Positions 32,057 through 44,300 are shown, counted from the stretch's first letter. The stretch is DNA of 64,000 nucleotides from Ditylenchus dipsaci (GCA_004194705.1 SADC01000202.1:248001-312000); one strand, 5' to 3'. Numbers and translations are program-made. The notes: a model not told the origin generated them from the letters alone.

Positions 32057-32305
32057 TACCGTATTTCCTCTATTATCTCTTCATGGGGAGATATTTTTCA
32101 ATCCCTAAAAAACCGGGAAATTTTAAGTCGATTTTGAGATTTTCGGCTGCTCAACCAAAATATGATAAGTGGAACCATGTAAACTTGTGGTAACTAAGAA
32201 AACGCAAAAAAAACAGATTTGCAAAATGTTTGCTCTAGGCTGAGATATAAGGTCCGTAGGGTGGGGAGTTATTAGAAGGTGAGGAGTCAATAGAGAAAAT
32301 ATAGT
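32057..32305. mobile_element. ACCGTATT-family MITE, about 247 bp
   Basis: TACCGTATTTCCTCTATTAT at the left, GTCAATAGAGAAAATATAGTA at the right. The body is shared with 33778-34012 in the opposite orientation (GCAAAATGTTTGCTCTAGGC, GATTTTGAGATTTTCGG). Confidence 0.8.
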
Positions 32306-32609
32306 AGACATAAAAATTTAAAAAAAAAGTGTTTTTGGCGAAATTAAAGGTGAATATGCACATTTCTTAACTTTGTCAAAACACATGATTTTGTAAACTG
32401 TCGTAAAATTAGTTATTGTCGTCATGTAGAGCTCGTAAAGCCTAGAGGGTTTTTTTTATAAAAAAGCAAATAGTTGATTCCTATGCAAAGTTGACACCTA
32501 GAGGACTCGACGACTCTACACAGTGCCATTTACACACAGATCAATGCTCAATTTTTGTGCTTTCTCGCAACATTAAAAAATAGTAATTGAAAATGTGCAA
32601 GACTGTAAA

Positions 32610-35600
32610 CTACAAGTCTGTAGGGTGTTTTGCAGCCCCTGCCACTGCTCCACAATTTATAGCAGTGTTCAGGAGTGTGACTTCTTTCAAATCGCTTTTG
32701 ACCTTTCCATCCTTTTTAGCCGCCACTAACAAGTTGTTGTTGCTTTTTTTAGTGGCTGGAGACGTGGTAGTGATTGCTGTAGTTGTAGACTTACTTCTGG
32801 AAAGGCGTCTATTAGTGACTAGTGCATCTCTACTGTTGCCCAAAGCATTGGAAAGGGCCAACAGGTGGAGTAGTTTGTGGAAATACAATATACACATTGT
32901 CGATAGAGTCTTTGGGTCACTATTGTGATTAACTGTAAATAGTTAATGCATGTTATTGCATTTTTGTATGCTTTGGCTAACCGGATTGATGACTATGCCC
33001 AACACTAGAATACTGAAAAAAGTGTCAGTTAGCCTGTAAAATAACTCTGATTGACAGGGGATGCACAGGGCGTTAGTTAAATAGAGCAGTCTGTAGGGCA
33101 AACAGGTCACAAAGGTCCACAATGTGCTGCTGAACACGAAGAACAGGCGTTGGAACAAGCGCTAAACAAAATTCATAATGTTTTTAATCTGTTAATTTTC
33201 ATTAGCTTACTGATCTGGCTTGTGCCTCCATCCGTCTTGAATTGTGTGCAATGCAGTAGATTACAGCTGATATTATAAAACTGGCTGAAATGGAAGAAAG
33301 TGAGCAACGCTCAAAACAAGTTTCAACAATTTATCTACTGAAAAAAATTAGTTTTTAAAATTTGTTTAGGACTTGTACAAATGTTACAAAATGTTTTTAA
33401 TTGTTAATTTTCAGTACAATAACAGCTCACACTCTGATTTTCCGTCACTAAATTTTGCTCAAAAATACTTCTTAACACTTTTTTAAATTTATCAAATGAT
33501 ATTAACTCAAAATATTATGAAGTGAAAAGCTTAATATAAAAAAGTGAAAAGGCTTACCTAATATCATGAGCACATAGAAAACACAAACTGGCAAATAGAT
33601 CAGAGGGCTTATTTGAACGGCATTGCATGGGTTCTGCAAAAAACGTAGACATAAAAACTCTTTTTTAAATGGGCATACCAGCTCGTTACACGGCGAATTA
33701 AGGGGGGGGACCAGCACGTTTTAAAAAATATCCTTATTTTCACTCGGTTTTTAACTCAAATCTAATATTTATGATCTTAGCGTATTTTCTCTATTAATCC
33801 CCCACTCTCTAATAATCCTCTAATATCTCAGCCTAGAGTAAACATTTTGCAAATCTGTTTTTCGCATTTTCTTGATTAGCACGAGCACTCCTGATTCCAC
33901 TTTTCAGATTTGGTTGAGTAAACAAAAATCTCGAAATCGGCCTCAAATTTTTCTGATTTTTTAGGGGTTGAAAAAATAATCCCCCATGGGGGTTAATAGA
34001 GAAAATACGGTATCCTAGTTTTAAAAAGTAGGCATAATAATTTCGTCTGATAAGGTAAAACTCTTATAAAAAATAGTCAAGAGAAAAAGAAATAGCTGGT
34101 CCCCCGCCTTAGTTGCAGTGTAACGCGCTGGTACAGTCAACTCCCTCTATAGTGCACACCCAAGGACCGGCGCCAGGTGTGCACATATAAATTTATATGG
34201 TAGCCAACCAAATAAATCGGAACCGGGTGTGCACTATGGCAAGTGTACACTATGGAGGAAGTTGACTGTATGCCCCCTTAAAAACTTAATTTAAACATTT
34301 TTTGCGCAAGTTCCGCTGCGCAAACAGAAAAAATATAAAAAACAAACGTGAAAATTCAAAAGTGTTCAAGTTTTTTTGGCACATCTCTGTAAATCTGAAA
34401 AAGGGCAATACCTTAACTGACATGAAGGTGTAGATGATCATTCCCAGGGACAGCAAGGATATCCACGACAATATTGTTAGCAGCATCACCTTAGGTCGAC
34501 TCACTAGCGTGTAATAGTGCAGTGGGAACTTGATGTACACCAACTAAACCAAAAACTACTATTATTGTTGAGAACAATATATATACTTGTCCACATTTAA
34601 CCTACAAAGTTAGAGCATATTAAGCTAGTATTAATTTTTGTAATAACCACTGACCAGAGAAGATTTAAACAGCTGCACAACTGGCTGGTGAATATGGTGA
34701 CATAGTAAGGGTAGCAAGTGCCCATGGGAAAGTGGTTGAGATATGGCCTAGTGAGCATGTAGACTAGGCAAGTCACCAGGTCAGCAAATGTCATGTTGAT
34801 CACAATCAACTTAAATAAACAACCAGTTAAGGCTTAAATTCAATGAAGCGTCTTTTTTCGCCCCCATGCTCGAGATGTTCATAACTTTTTTTCTTTTTTC
34901 AGAGAATTTGCTCTAATCGTCATTTTGTAGCCCAGAAACAAAGCTACAAAAAAAATTATTGACCAGGTCGATACTGTTTGAAAATGTGGATAAGGTTGAA
35001 CGGATATAAAATTTGAATCCGCACTTCCGTGCTGCGGGTTATTAATGCGACTCCACTATTTTTTATTTATATTTTAAAACAATATCAACTTTAATAAAAC
35101 AACTTCGCTTTAAAGACACCCTATTTTCAAAAAACGGTGTTTCTAAACCGAAGTTGGGTTTAAAAAAAACTATTTTAAATTTTATTAAAAAAAAACGATT
35201 GGTAAAATCCGAATCCTTCCAAATTTTTTGACTAATGCGCCAAATCAGAACTGATCAAAGATCGAGCTAAGAAAAGGGTCGCACGAACAAATTATCATAC
35301 TCAAACAGTAGCTACCTGTCTGGTTTGTCATGTGTGTCAGTGTGCAAAAGGCCAATCAAAAGAACTGCTAAATTAAGCACACTGCCTGAAAATCCCATAT
35401 GATAAAAAAATTAGTTGTTCTAGTTAACAGACCAATTAGCCCATTGAACACGTAGAAGTACCTAAATGCCGTTCAATGGAAAAATAAAACAAATAGACTA
35501 AATGCTAAAATTGTGACACTACTTTTTGGGGGTTTTTCAAAATATCTACATTGTGTATTTAGACTAGCGCCGGTTATGATCTTTTTCTTACAACATTCCG

Positions 35601-35995
35601 TTACCCCACCTTGATATTATTGATTTAAATTTGATGAAAATTAAGATAGACCAGCAGAATCTTAGGTTGCTTTTTTCAAAAAATTATAAAAAGTTTTGGT
35701 TGAGAACGAACTCAGTGTTTTGCGCTGATATTTAAGATGAAAAATATCTGAATTCTAGTTAACTCAAATTAGCGCGTTTCGGGGGTTCTCGGGTCTTCAT
35801 AACGAAAGAGTCGTTATATTGAGAGTCGACTGTATTCAGAATCCCTGTATTTAAATGCAGCGATTCTCAACTAAGAATCAAAAATGATTTTTAAATTTTG
35901 AACAAGACCAACCATTCAAATGGTGTCAGGTGTTCGTCTTCCTCATTCAACCCTTCCTGTACGAGGTCGGTGCCATTCGCACTCTCTAGCGTCAT
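32610..35995 (-). CDS. Rhodopsin-class (class A) GPCR, nine exons
   Basis: Exons (high to low): 35995-35913, 35461-35433, 35385-35316, 34809-34648, 34543-34412, 33633-33558, 33284-33211, 33161-32982, 32909-32610. About 368 residues. TM1 has GSVLNLAVLLIG (family GN motif); TM2 LIVINMTFADLVTCL (LA.ADL); TM3 starts with the conserved Cys (MGTCYPYY) and ends WSVLVYIKFPLHY, so the DRY position is LVY. TM4 MLLTILSWISLLSLG; ECL2 Cys in NPCNAV; TM5 YLPVCVFYVLMIL; TM6 FVTCLPYRLLYL (F..CWLPY type); TM7 ends IVINP. The N-terminus has an N-glycosylation site (NGT). The tail is Ser/Thr/Lys-rich. Phases join except between exons 3 and 4 (one base out): a micro-exon or odd splice may be missing. If exon 8 reads through, it stops soon after NPVSQSI with no exon 9. 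Ligand unknown; the CLPYR motif recalls peptide receptors. Confidence 0.78.
33778..34012. mobile_element. ACCGTATT-family MITE nested in the foldback
   Basis: GCGTATTTTCTCTATTAATC at the left and GGTTAATAGAGAAAATACGG at the right, between TA dinucleotides. Same subfamily as 32057-32305. Confidence 0.82.
34136..34269. mobile_element. CAGTCAACTCCCTC MITE, 134 bp
   Basis: CAGTCAACTCCCTCTATAGT after TA; CACTATGGAGGAAGTTGACTG before TA. Inner repeats GTGTGCACATAT and GGTGTGCACTATGG. Perfectly placed inside the terminal arm of the outer foldback. Confidence 0.85.
34850..35300. other. GPCR intron 3 with CATTTTGTAGC module
   Basis: CGTCATTTTGTAGCCC...AGCTACAAAA at 34918-34950 is another instance of the shared hairpin module, here without clear terminal repeats. 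A missing GPCR micro-exon should be sought in this interval. Confidence 0.45.
35790..35836. mobile_element. Right end of a CAGTCG-family element
   Basis: ATAACGAAAGAGTCGTTATATTGAGAGTCGACTGTA; no matching left end seen in the preceding intron. Confidence 0.5.
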
Positions 35996-36171
35996 CTTAG
36001 CTGGATCATTGGTCAGTCAAAATATCAGCTGAAGCTTATCGAGACAATCAAAACATAAAAAAAAGGACATTTACATTAAAATCAGTTCGCGATTTTCTAC
36101 TCTCTTTTTCCAAAATTACCTAAGGTCGCAAAAAAAAATAATCTACAAATCAAAAATTTAGCTAAAAGATT

Positions 36172-36962
36172 GCACTTAAAGAATCATTGCGGTCTACGGC
36201 CGCATAAACTGATTTGGTTTGCGAAAAGCGAAATATGCCACGAAAAAAGATTATTTCTGCCACGAAAAAACGACATACCACGAAAAAGCGGAAATGTGCC
36301 ACAAAAAGCTGAAATGTACCACGAAAAAGCTGAAATGTGCCACGAAAAAAATTTTTATGCCTTTTCTGTCCAAGACCAACCAAATTTAGCAATTTTTGCA
36401 AGAATTCAAATTTTTTAGTCATGAAATAACTTGATCCCTCAGAATCCACCCCGGAATGGCCAGAAGCCCTGAAAGTTGGTTTTTTTGGGTTTACTAAAGG
36501 GGGAGTAAACTTTTGCGAAATTCGATTGCGGATCAGAATCTCGGTCGATCGGCTGAATCACTCAGAATTCCACCCTGAACCACTCAAAACCACCATAAAC
36601 TGGAATTCTGAGTGATTCAGCCGATCGGACCGGGATTCTGATCCGCTCAATCGAATTTTCGCAAAAAGTTTACTCCTTTAGTAAACCCCCAAAAAAACTT
36701 TCAGGGCTTCTGGCCATTCCGGGGTGGGATTCTGAGGGATCCAAGTTATTTCATGACTAAAAAATTGAATTCTTGCAAATATTGCTAAATTTGGTTGGTC
36801 TTGGACAGAAAAAGGCATAAATAATTTTTTTCGTGCACATTTCAGCTTTTTCGTGGCACATTTCTTTTTCGTGGTATGTCGTTTTTCGTGGCAGAAAAAT
36901 CTTTTTCGTGGCATATTTCAGCCTTTTCGCAAACAATCAGTATGAGCCTCTACGGCCACGAG
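36172..36962. repeat. Foldback with ATGTGCCACGAAAAAG tandem arms
   Basis: The left arm (36190-36420) has five to six units of about 20 bp, (A)TGCCACGAAAAAG(C)TGAAA; the right arm (36780-36955) has their inverse, TTTCAGC..TTTTTCGTGGCA. Inner arms share CAAGACCAACCAAATTTAGC and GTGATTCAGCCGATCGG. Outer tips are GTCTACGGCCG / CGGCCACGA. It lies just upstream of the GPCR start. Confidence 0.85.
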
Positions 36963-37375
36963 TTTCGTATTTTTAAATTGGCGCGGGTAGCTCTTCTACT
37001 TCGAAAATACACAAAACTATAAAGTGTTATATAAAGATTGATGAAATTATTTTTTCGTGCATTTTCGGAGTAAAAAAGCTGTCCCACCAATTCAAATACA
37101 CGAAACAAACATATGGCCGTAGACGACAATAGTCCTTTAAAGGCATACCAGCGCGTTACACTGCAATTAGGGTGGGAACCAGCAATTTCTTTCTCTCTTG
37201 ACTATTTTCTATAAGCGTTTTTGATCCGAGGAAAGTTTTCTGTCTAACGTTTAAAAATAGGGTAAGGTTATAAATATCGAGTTAAACAAGTGAAAAAAGG
37301 ACGGTTTTTGAAAAATTGTTTGTCCCGCCTTAATTTGCAGTGTAACGCAAATTATATCTTTTTTTAAGGCAAAAA
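36962..37375. repeat. Two further foldback pieces (AATTGGCG, GGCATACCAG)
   Basis: 36970-37135 pairs AAATTGGCGCGGGTAGCTCT with AGCTGTCCCACCAATTC and carries a GGCCGTAGAC tip. 37137-37375 pairs GGCATACCAGCGCGTTACACTGC with GCAGTGTAACGC, the same family as 33664-34283, with CTCTTGACTATTTTCTATAA shared. Confidence 0.65.
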
Positions 37376-37762
37376 ACCGGTATTTTAATGCAAATTAAAG
37401 GCCAAATTGAGTTAAGAGCTACACGATTAAGTAATAAACTTTGTAGACCAAATAATTTAATTTATTCTGTAATTGAAAAGTTAGAATGCAAGATATTCAT
37501 AGCAAAAGTTGCGATCACAAGACTTGAAAATACATTTTAAATACATTCCGAGTCTTTTTGGACCAAAAAAGATTAAATTTAATAGGTTTTGTGACACTAA
37601 AAAGCTGTCTTTTCGCCCACAAATCAAAAGCCGACAACAATAAGGAGAAAAGAGAATATTTCCAAGCTTGAAGGACCCACCCTCTCTTCTATTTAATGGT
37701 CAAATAAAAGGGATTTGAAAAACAAATAAATATTTTCATTCGGTTTGCAAGCTGAAATTGGA

Positions 37763-37996
37763 CTAATTTTGGTTGCGAATGTTGATCGCCCCGTTGAAGG
37801 CTTTGAGCTTTTTGTTGACTTCAAGTGTGTTACTTTTTAGTATTCCTTGCTTCCAAACTCTTTTTGCAGAAGAGCGAGAAATAGTGGTTGGTGGACTACT
37901 AGACAACAATCTAATTAAAACAACGTGTTCCACTGCTGACTTCCAATTGATTCCGCTGTCTTCACTGACATACTTATTCAATCCCTCATATCTGCT
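37763..37996 (-). CDS. Candidate 3'-terminal exon, Ser/Lys-rich tail
   Basis: After an acceptor (GCTTTTTAG) the minus strand is open for 78 codons to TAG, in phase 0: KYVSEDSGINWKSAVEH, then SSSPPTTISRSSAKRVWK, then KKLKAFNGAINIRNQN. It reads like the cytoplasmic end of a membrane protein. It is upstream of the GPCR start, so it belongs to another gene, possibly with the hydrophobic exon at 40570-40684. Family not recognised. Confidence 0.48.
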   Translation of the reverse strand, partial: SRYEGLNKYVSEDSGINWKSAVEHVVLIRLLSSSPPTTISRSSAKRVWKQGILKSNTLEVNKKLKAFNGAINIRNQN

Positions 37997-38212
37997 CTAA
38001 AAAGCTAAATTTAGCTAGGACTGTTCACTTTATTCTGCTGCTTTTGAAAATAAAATAATTCAATTTTAAATCATTTATAATAATAATTACTATTATAATT
38101 GTTAATGAATCTAACAAGGATGACCAGACCTTTTTGCTTTTTGAAATAATTTTTTGGTGGACAATTTCGCCTGTTTTCGAAAATGTCGCTCCGAAGTTTT
38201 CAGGAGACAATA

Positions 38213-38631
38213 CAGTCAAACCTCGATAAACCGGCACCCCCAAAAGCGTTCCAGCCTTGGGTCCGACACTTTTTTAACCCAATTTTTGAAAGCTTTTCCC
38301 AGTTCTGTTTTTATGGTCTGGTCAAAATATCGTCAGGATTTCGATTTCGCCGATCGTTTTTTAAAAATCCTGCGATTTCATCATTAAAAAGCCAAACATC
38401 GATAAGCCGGCACTTTTCAAAAAGGGTGCCGGCTTATCGAGGTTTCACTTTTTTAACCCAAATTTTGTTTCCTTTTCAAAAAACGATCCGCAAAATCGGA
38501 ATCCTGACGATATTTCCGACCAGACCATAAAAACAGAACTGGAAAAAGCTTTCGAAAATTGGGTTAAAGAAAGTGTCGGACCCAAGGCTGGAACGAACTT
38601 TTGGGGGTGCCGGCTTATCGAGGTTTGACTG
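38213..38631. mobile_element. 419-bp pogo-like MITE, TA target
   Basis: Left CAGTCAAACCTCGATAAACC then GGCACCCCCAAAAG; right CTTTTGGGGGTGCCGGCTTA and TCGAGGTTTGACTG; flanked by TA on both sides. The arms are inverted nearly full length (GGTCCGACACTTT, CAGGATTCCGATTT/AATCGGAATCCTG). CAGT(C/T)RAACCTCGAT ends are those of pogo/Tigger elements. Confidence 0.88.
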
Positions 38632-38902
38632 TATCAACTTTTTCATTCATTTGTTTTTTCATTGTTTATCTTTGATTAATTAGCTTAGAGTTGGAAATAT
38701 CGAAAAATTCTGACATGGTAAATGTCGGCTATGTTGAAAGCAGTGGTTGACTGAGTAATCAAAGCTCACTATTTGCTTTAATTTAGTTGAATACAAGGGA
38801 AACTCATCAGAATGAGGCAATCCGGGCTTTAAAATGCGATAATCGCTGTCGTGCTTTTTTCAGTCGGATGGTGAAGACAAATAAATACTGTAAAATACTG
38901 CA

Positions 38903-39412
38903 CCGTATCTTATCTATTTAACGAATACTCTCTAATAAACAGCCACTTCCTAGTTTTTTGGCTAGGATTTTCAGAGTGATGGCGTTTTTGATTGACAATT
39001 TCCAGATTTTTGGGGGTTGAAAACTTAACGGGTATATTAGTTTAATAAAACGTATACGGTATTTCCTCTAATTACTATATCGAGTTTTCACTTTTTTAAC
39101 CCAAAATTTGATTTCTTTTTGAAAAACAATTGGCAATACCGAAATTCTTACGATATTCGGACCAGACTGTCAGAACAGAATCAATAAAAGACTTTGAAAA
39201 TTAAGTTTAAAAAAGTGTCGGACCCTAGGCGGGAACGAACTTGAGGAGGTGTCACTATATCGAGGTTTGACTGTATTACCATTTTGTAGTCAGAAATATG
39301 AGCTATCAAATGAGTGTAACTTGTATGAGAATCGTCTTAAAAAATGGTCAAAACATATGCAAAACAAGATTATCATCAAGGAGGAGGCTTTAATTAGAGG
39401 AAATACAGTATA
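38903..39412. mobile_element. ACCGTAT MITE plus nested CAGTC fragment
   Basis: 38903-39063 has ACCGTATCTTATC ... ACGTATACGGTA. A second MITE spans 39056-39412 (ACGGTATTTCCTCTAATTAC ... TTAATTAGAGGAAATACAGTA) and is broken at a TA by a left-truncated pogo-like piece ending ATATCGAGGTTTGACTGTA at about 39275. Just after the break sits the CATTTTGTAGT...GCTATCAAATGAG module. Confidence 0.65.
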
Positions 39413-39907
39413 TATTTAGAAGCATTATCATTAATAGCTATATAGAAAGAGGTAAGTTTGGAATAATCGGTAAGAATGAAGAAAAAATAAAAGTGCAAAA
39501 CACAAATTGGCAAATTTACATAAATAATCACAAATTCAAGTATATAGGAGTTGAAACTGAATGTTTTTCGGATTCCTTTTAAAAAAAAGTTCTTGATTAA
39601 TAATTATTGACAAAGGACTTTCTAAAACGAGAGCGCACCAACATAATATTTGTGCTTTAGACTAAAAAGGCTGAAGCTAAATATAGCGGAAGCAGCTGAG
39701 AAAGGCCGAGAAACTTGCAGACCCAAATAATTAAAGCATAATTCACAGGATTAAATGACTTTCGCATTTGTGCAGCTATTTCGCTCGCTGCGTCACTGCT
39801 CAAATTACACGAAAAATTTTAATTTAGAACCTTGTTGACCTTAAATTTAACTTTAAAAACAAAACTAGAAATAGATAAATTAGTTGTCGAAAGCAAAATT
39901 TTTACTT

Positions 39908-40113
39908 CTTTAAAGGACCATTGCCGTCGCCGACAACGAGAATTTCAAATGTTTGAATTCGCGCGGGACAGTTCTCTTTCGTCTCGCACTGTACTCTTTT
40001 GAGTCATTCGAAGCACGTCAAAAGAGTACTGAGCGAGACGAAAGAGAACTGTCCCGCGCGAATTCAAACATTTGAAATTCTCGTTGTCGGAGACGGCTAT
40101 GGTTCTTTAAAAT
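39908..40113. repeat. Near-perfect 200-bp palindrome (TTTAAAGG foldback)
   Basis: TTTAAAGGACCATTGCCGTC ... GACGGCTATGGTTCTTTAA. Arms of about 95 bp pair almost completely (ACAACGAGAATTTCAAATG, GAATTCGCGCGGGACAG, TTTCGTCTCGCACTGTACTC). Half of it is duplicated at 27943-28046. Confidence 0.9.
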
Positions 40114-40569
40114 CAGTAGTAGCCAGACCATAAGAGTGTGAACAAGGGTTATGGAAACAGCCAAAAGCACAGAATAGTGCAAAAAAATCGTATCGAAAAT
40201 AAATGTAAACAAATAAAGCGGCGAATCGCAAAGAAATACGGTAACTCATAGTGGAAATTTAAATTTTCGTATTAGATATTAGACAAAAAGTACCATAAAA
40301 CAGGTAATGACAATGAGCCATAAAGTAAAACGAGAGAATTCACTTTTTAAACAAAACACTTAAACCCTAACATTTGCTTATCACATAATTTTTTTTTCAT
40401 TTCTCATAAATTATTATTTTTGTGATTACAAGATAATTGGAATCAATTACACACTTATAGCACATTAATATAAGCTGCAATCGATTGTTGAAAAAGAGGT
40501 TTTTGAGGTTTGACTGTATCTCTATTTTCAGCTATTTCAATTCCTTTTTCATTTTTAACTGATGTGTAC

Positions 40570-40684
40570 TTTGCAGCCACAGTCCAAAAAAAACAATAAA
40601 AGCTGCTGCAAGCCAAATATGCATGCTTTCAAAACAAACACAGCCAATGAGATTGTGGGCTAGAGCAAGTATCAAAGTCAAGTG
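40570..40684 (-). CDS. Candidate hydrophobic exon, two membrane segments
   Basis: Bounded by acceptor TGTTTAG and donor A|GTACAC. 38 codons: HLTLILALAHNLIGCVCF and HIWLAAAFIVFFGLWLQ, which look like two membrane helices. Further hydrophobic minus-strand blocks at about 40120-40212 (LLAVSITLVHTLMVWLLLI) and 39660-39785 lack clear splice sites. Together with 37763-37996 they suggest a multi-pass protein; family not identified. Confidence 0.38.
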
Positions 40685-41385
40685 CTAAACACTTTGCTCA
40701 AAATTAAACATTTACAAAATTGTGTTTTGCTTCAAAACGGCTTGAGACAGGCCGAAAAAAAACAAAACTAAAATTAGCTGAAATGAAACTGCAACAGAAA
40801 TTTCAAAAATGCCTATCCTCTTGGACACACACCAACAAGTGGTTGTTTTTGGTTGTAGGCAAACAAAAGTGTTTATTGCACTATTTTACACACGTAGTAT
40901 TATAATAATACAGGCTAAAAAAGTTTTTGACATGATCAAACTTTGAGTTGTTGCTCAAGGTATCCATCCATTAGTCCCATTACACATCCTAAATTGATCA
41001 AATTAGGTGTCCGAGATATACTCATTCATAAGATTTCTACTTGTTTTATAAAATGAAATAATATTTTTATTTACAATTCACACCAGAATCTGAAGTCGAA
41101 AATGTGGCTATCAGCTATCGATTTCCCAGATGAGGCGGTATATCTTAATTTGGTCCTATTTAAAAAAAACGTGGATTGAATAACTAGATCTGCATTCTGG
41201 ATTTTATGGCTCTGTTTCTTGGCTACAAAATGGCAGATCCTTTCCATGAAGCAAAAACAGTATCAAAGAAATACTAACTTAAGTATAACCTATTATTATA
41301 TTCTCAAAAAGTAATCAGTATTCTCAAAAAGTAAGAGTTATATTCACAAAAAGTAAGTTGTGTGCAGTATATCTTAGAATGTAAC

Positions 41386-44300
41386 CTACAGTTTGTCCAT
41401 AGCATCTGAATAATGTTTTAGATTAATGGTCTCTGAGTAAGAGGGTGGTAGTGAAGGTCTGGGGCTTATAGAGTTGTTGTATGAGTAGATAGCATCCACT
41501 GCTCTTCCTCTACAAAACTGCTGCTGCTGACAGAATAAAGGTAGAAGAGCATCAGCATCGATGGTTCTGTTGATGATGTTGCTGGATGGTAGCAAAACAT
41601 AAGACTTGGCATTGCGCAGGCCAGAACTAGGAAGAAATCTAAAAACCACTTAACTTTTGCAATTTAGTATGCAGTTTAATAAGAATTGTCTTTAGCAGTA
41701 AATCAGATAGGCTGAGTGCAATAGCGCTAGTCATTTTCAGATACCGTATATTCTGTATTAAAGGCCCCGGTTCTTTATTTTTCAATCCCTAAAAAATCTT
41801 GAAATTGTAAATCAAAAAGGGTTCTAACTCTGAAATCCTAGTCAAAAATAGAGGGGGGGGCTTTTATTACAGAGGGGCCTTTGATACAGAATATACGGTA
41901 CATATAAGAAAATATACTGTTTTGAAGCACACAGGACGCACGGATCGACATGGCAGAATATGCAGATAATATAACTAAATGTAAAACAAATCCAGCGCTA
42001 ACTGATTACAAGCTAGCGAATCAGTTTGCAGCTCCCAACATATTTTTTCCGGCCCCTTTTTAAATTTTAGCCAAAAAATAATTAAATACAGTACGTAATT
42101 TGGAAAATCCAGCACCTAGTTCCTTATTTTTGCTTATCCAAAAGAGAATTAGATGTTAGATTTCTTAATTTAGGTATAGTCGACGCTCTCACTTAGGACA
42201 CGCTCTTACTTCGGATAGCAAAATTGTATTTAGTTGGTTTGTTTAATTAAATTTGATTTAGTTATTTAAGTGGGTACGCTCTGACTTAGGACAGCTACTA
42301 CTTAGGACGGAATTTAAAGGGCCATGCAAATGATAAGCACAGCAATTTTCAAAATTTGAATTCGCGCGAGACCAACCTAATTTGGTCAGCATTTCAATAT
42401 TGTGTTCTGGCTTGTGTTATAATGTCTAATAAATTAGATTCGAATTTAAAATGCACGCAAAAATAATTCTAAAACACTATTGAATAAATTAGGTTGGTCC
42501 GCGCGAATTAAAATTTCGAAAATTGTTTTGCTCATCAGGTTTCATGGTCTTTCAACCAGTATCTTAGGGGTCCTAAGTAATTGCGTCGACTGTACTAGAT
42601 TTCATGATTTTTGACTAAGATTTTGACTTCAAAAAGTGCCGGAAAAAATAAATTGGGTGCTAGATTTCGAAAATTTCATGCTGCATTTTAATTTTGTGCT
42701 GAAATAATTATAAGGTTTTTTTAATTCGTGTGATTAGAAAACCAAGGCAAAGTTCATATGTTTGAGTTTCAACCAGACCTGGTTTTTTTCTGCTAAAACT
42801 AATGGCGAAAATCAAAAAGTCCGCGATGAGGTGGAAACTTTTGCTGCATCTGCTTCCAATATACTCCGATTGAAAATTTCCACAGCCGCAGCATATACTT
42901 AACCGGCATATACTTTATAAATAAATTATTAAAAACAATTAAACAAACCGTTGGGTTGTTTAATCGTTCGCCAGATTAAAAAAAGGTAAAGAACATTTCT
43001 ATTTGCGATAATTTCTGTTGAAAAAATTAAAAATTAGATTACCTACAATATTTGACGGGTTCATATAATTCGGCTTGAGAATCGGTAGAATTGATAAGCG
43101 AATAAGAAGATTTGTTAATTTTGGTAGTTGCGGTCAAGTTACAGTGCGAGTTGTTCTTGCGCAAACAAGCAATTATACCAAAGATGGCAAAACAAAGAGC
43201 AGGAATAACAAAGCCAATTAGTAGGGCTAGCATTGCCAAGATTGCTAAAACCCCTATGCAAATACATGAAACATTAGAAGAATAAAATTGGGACAAAAAG
43301 AACTAGTAGACTCACACAACTTGCTGGCATTGATTTTTGAAAGTAAATAAATAATAAACTCAATTTGTTAGCTTATTCAATAAAATTGATTGGATTGCCA
43401 CAAAAATGTGTTTTTTATTGAGTCTAAAGCAAAAAGTTTGAAGAACATAGCAATACTAAATGGCTTCATCATCTAAGTTGTTTACTGGCATTGTTGCAAT
43501 AGCGCCCTACATAATAGCGTGATTTTCAACCAGACAATTTAAAGGCAGAGTGTTCTTATTGTCTTTTTGCATTTTAAAGAAACAAAACCAGACTAATTTT
43601 ATTAGAATTTTATATGGCTGTAAGTAATTTACCCCATCAAATTAAAGAAGCTTTTTGCGCAGAATTAAAAAAATGACGAATATAACGGAACGATTGGCCT
43701 AGCGGCGTTTAGTTTTGTTTGAATAAGCGCCTTTCGAATTTAATTCATTTCTGGTTGTTTTATGTTTTTAGGCGCAGGGTAGGCCAGCGCATGTTTGCGG
43801 TGACTAAAAATGTCTTACAAACTGTCATATAAATAAAAATTAACTTTCTGCATTTTTCGTTGTTGTAGAACAGCGTTAATTTATAGACCCTTTTGGATCA
43901 CTTTTTCGGGAATGAGTTCTATCTTTTTCAATTATACACTTTATGCGCATAAAATTAAATAATTTTCAGGTAAAAAAGAAATATTAACACTGTATATTCT
44001 TGAGTGTGTTGCAGCAGTGGTGGTTGCTATCTCGTAGAGACTCTCTCAAGGCAATGCACGTACCCTAAATTAATAAGTATATCAATAAAAAAAATTAATA
44101 AGTATATTAAAATAGATCACTATTAATAGTTTCAAAAGCCATTTATACGTTCCAAACATTTTTTGCAAAAAAAGTTTATAATAAGATTACTGAATGCCAT
44201 GCCATTGATATTGGCGGCTTTAAGCAATGGAAATATACTTCTGTGGTACATACTTCTTTACTTTGATTTTCAAATCAATAATTTTTGCTATAACGTCTAT

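Larger units (their letters stand above)
33664..34283. mobile_element. TTTAAA..GGGCATACCAG foldback carrying two nested MITEs
   Basis: Outer tips TTTTTAAATGGGCATACCAG (left) and TGCCCCCTTAAAAA (right), with GTTACACGGCGAATTAAGG and its inverse. Inside are an ACCGTATT-family MITE at 33778-34012 and a CAGTCAACTCC MITE at 34136-34269, each flanked by TA. The second splits the sequence CTGGTA|TGCCCC of the outer arm. Related foldbacks: 37137-37375 and 51369-51742. All lie in one GPCR intron. Confidence 0.88.

Noticed and set aside
32587..32928. 113-codon plus-strand ORF
   Set aside because: Mirror of the GPCR tail exon on the minus strand, which fits splice phase and composition better.
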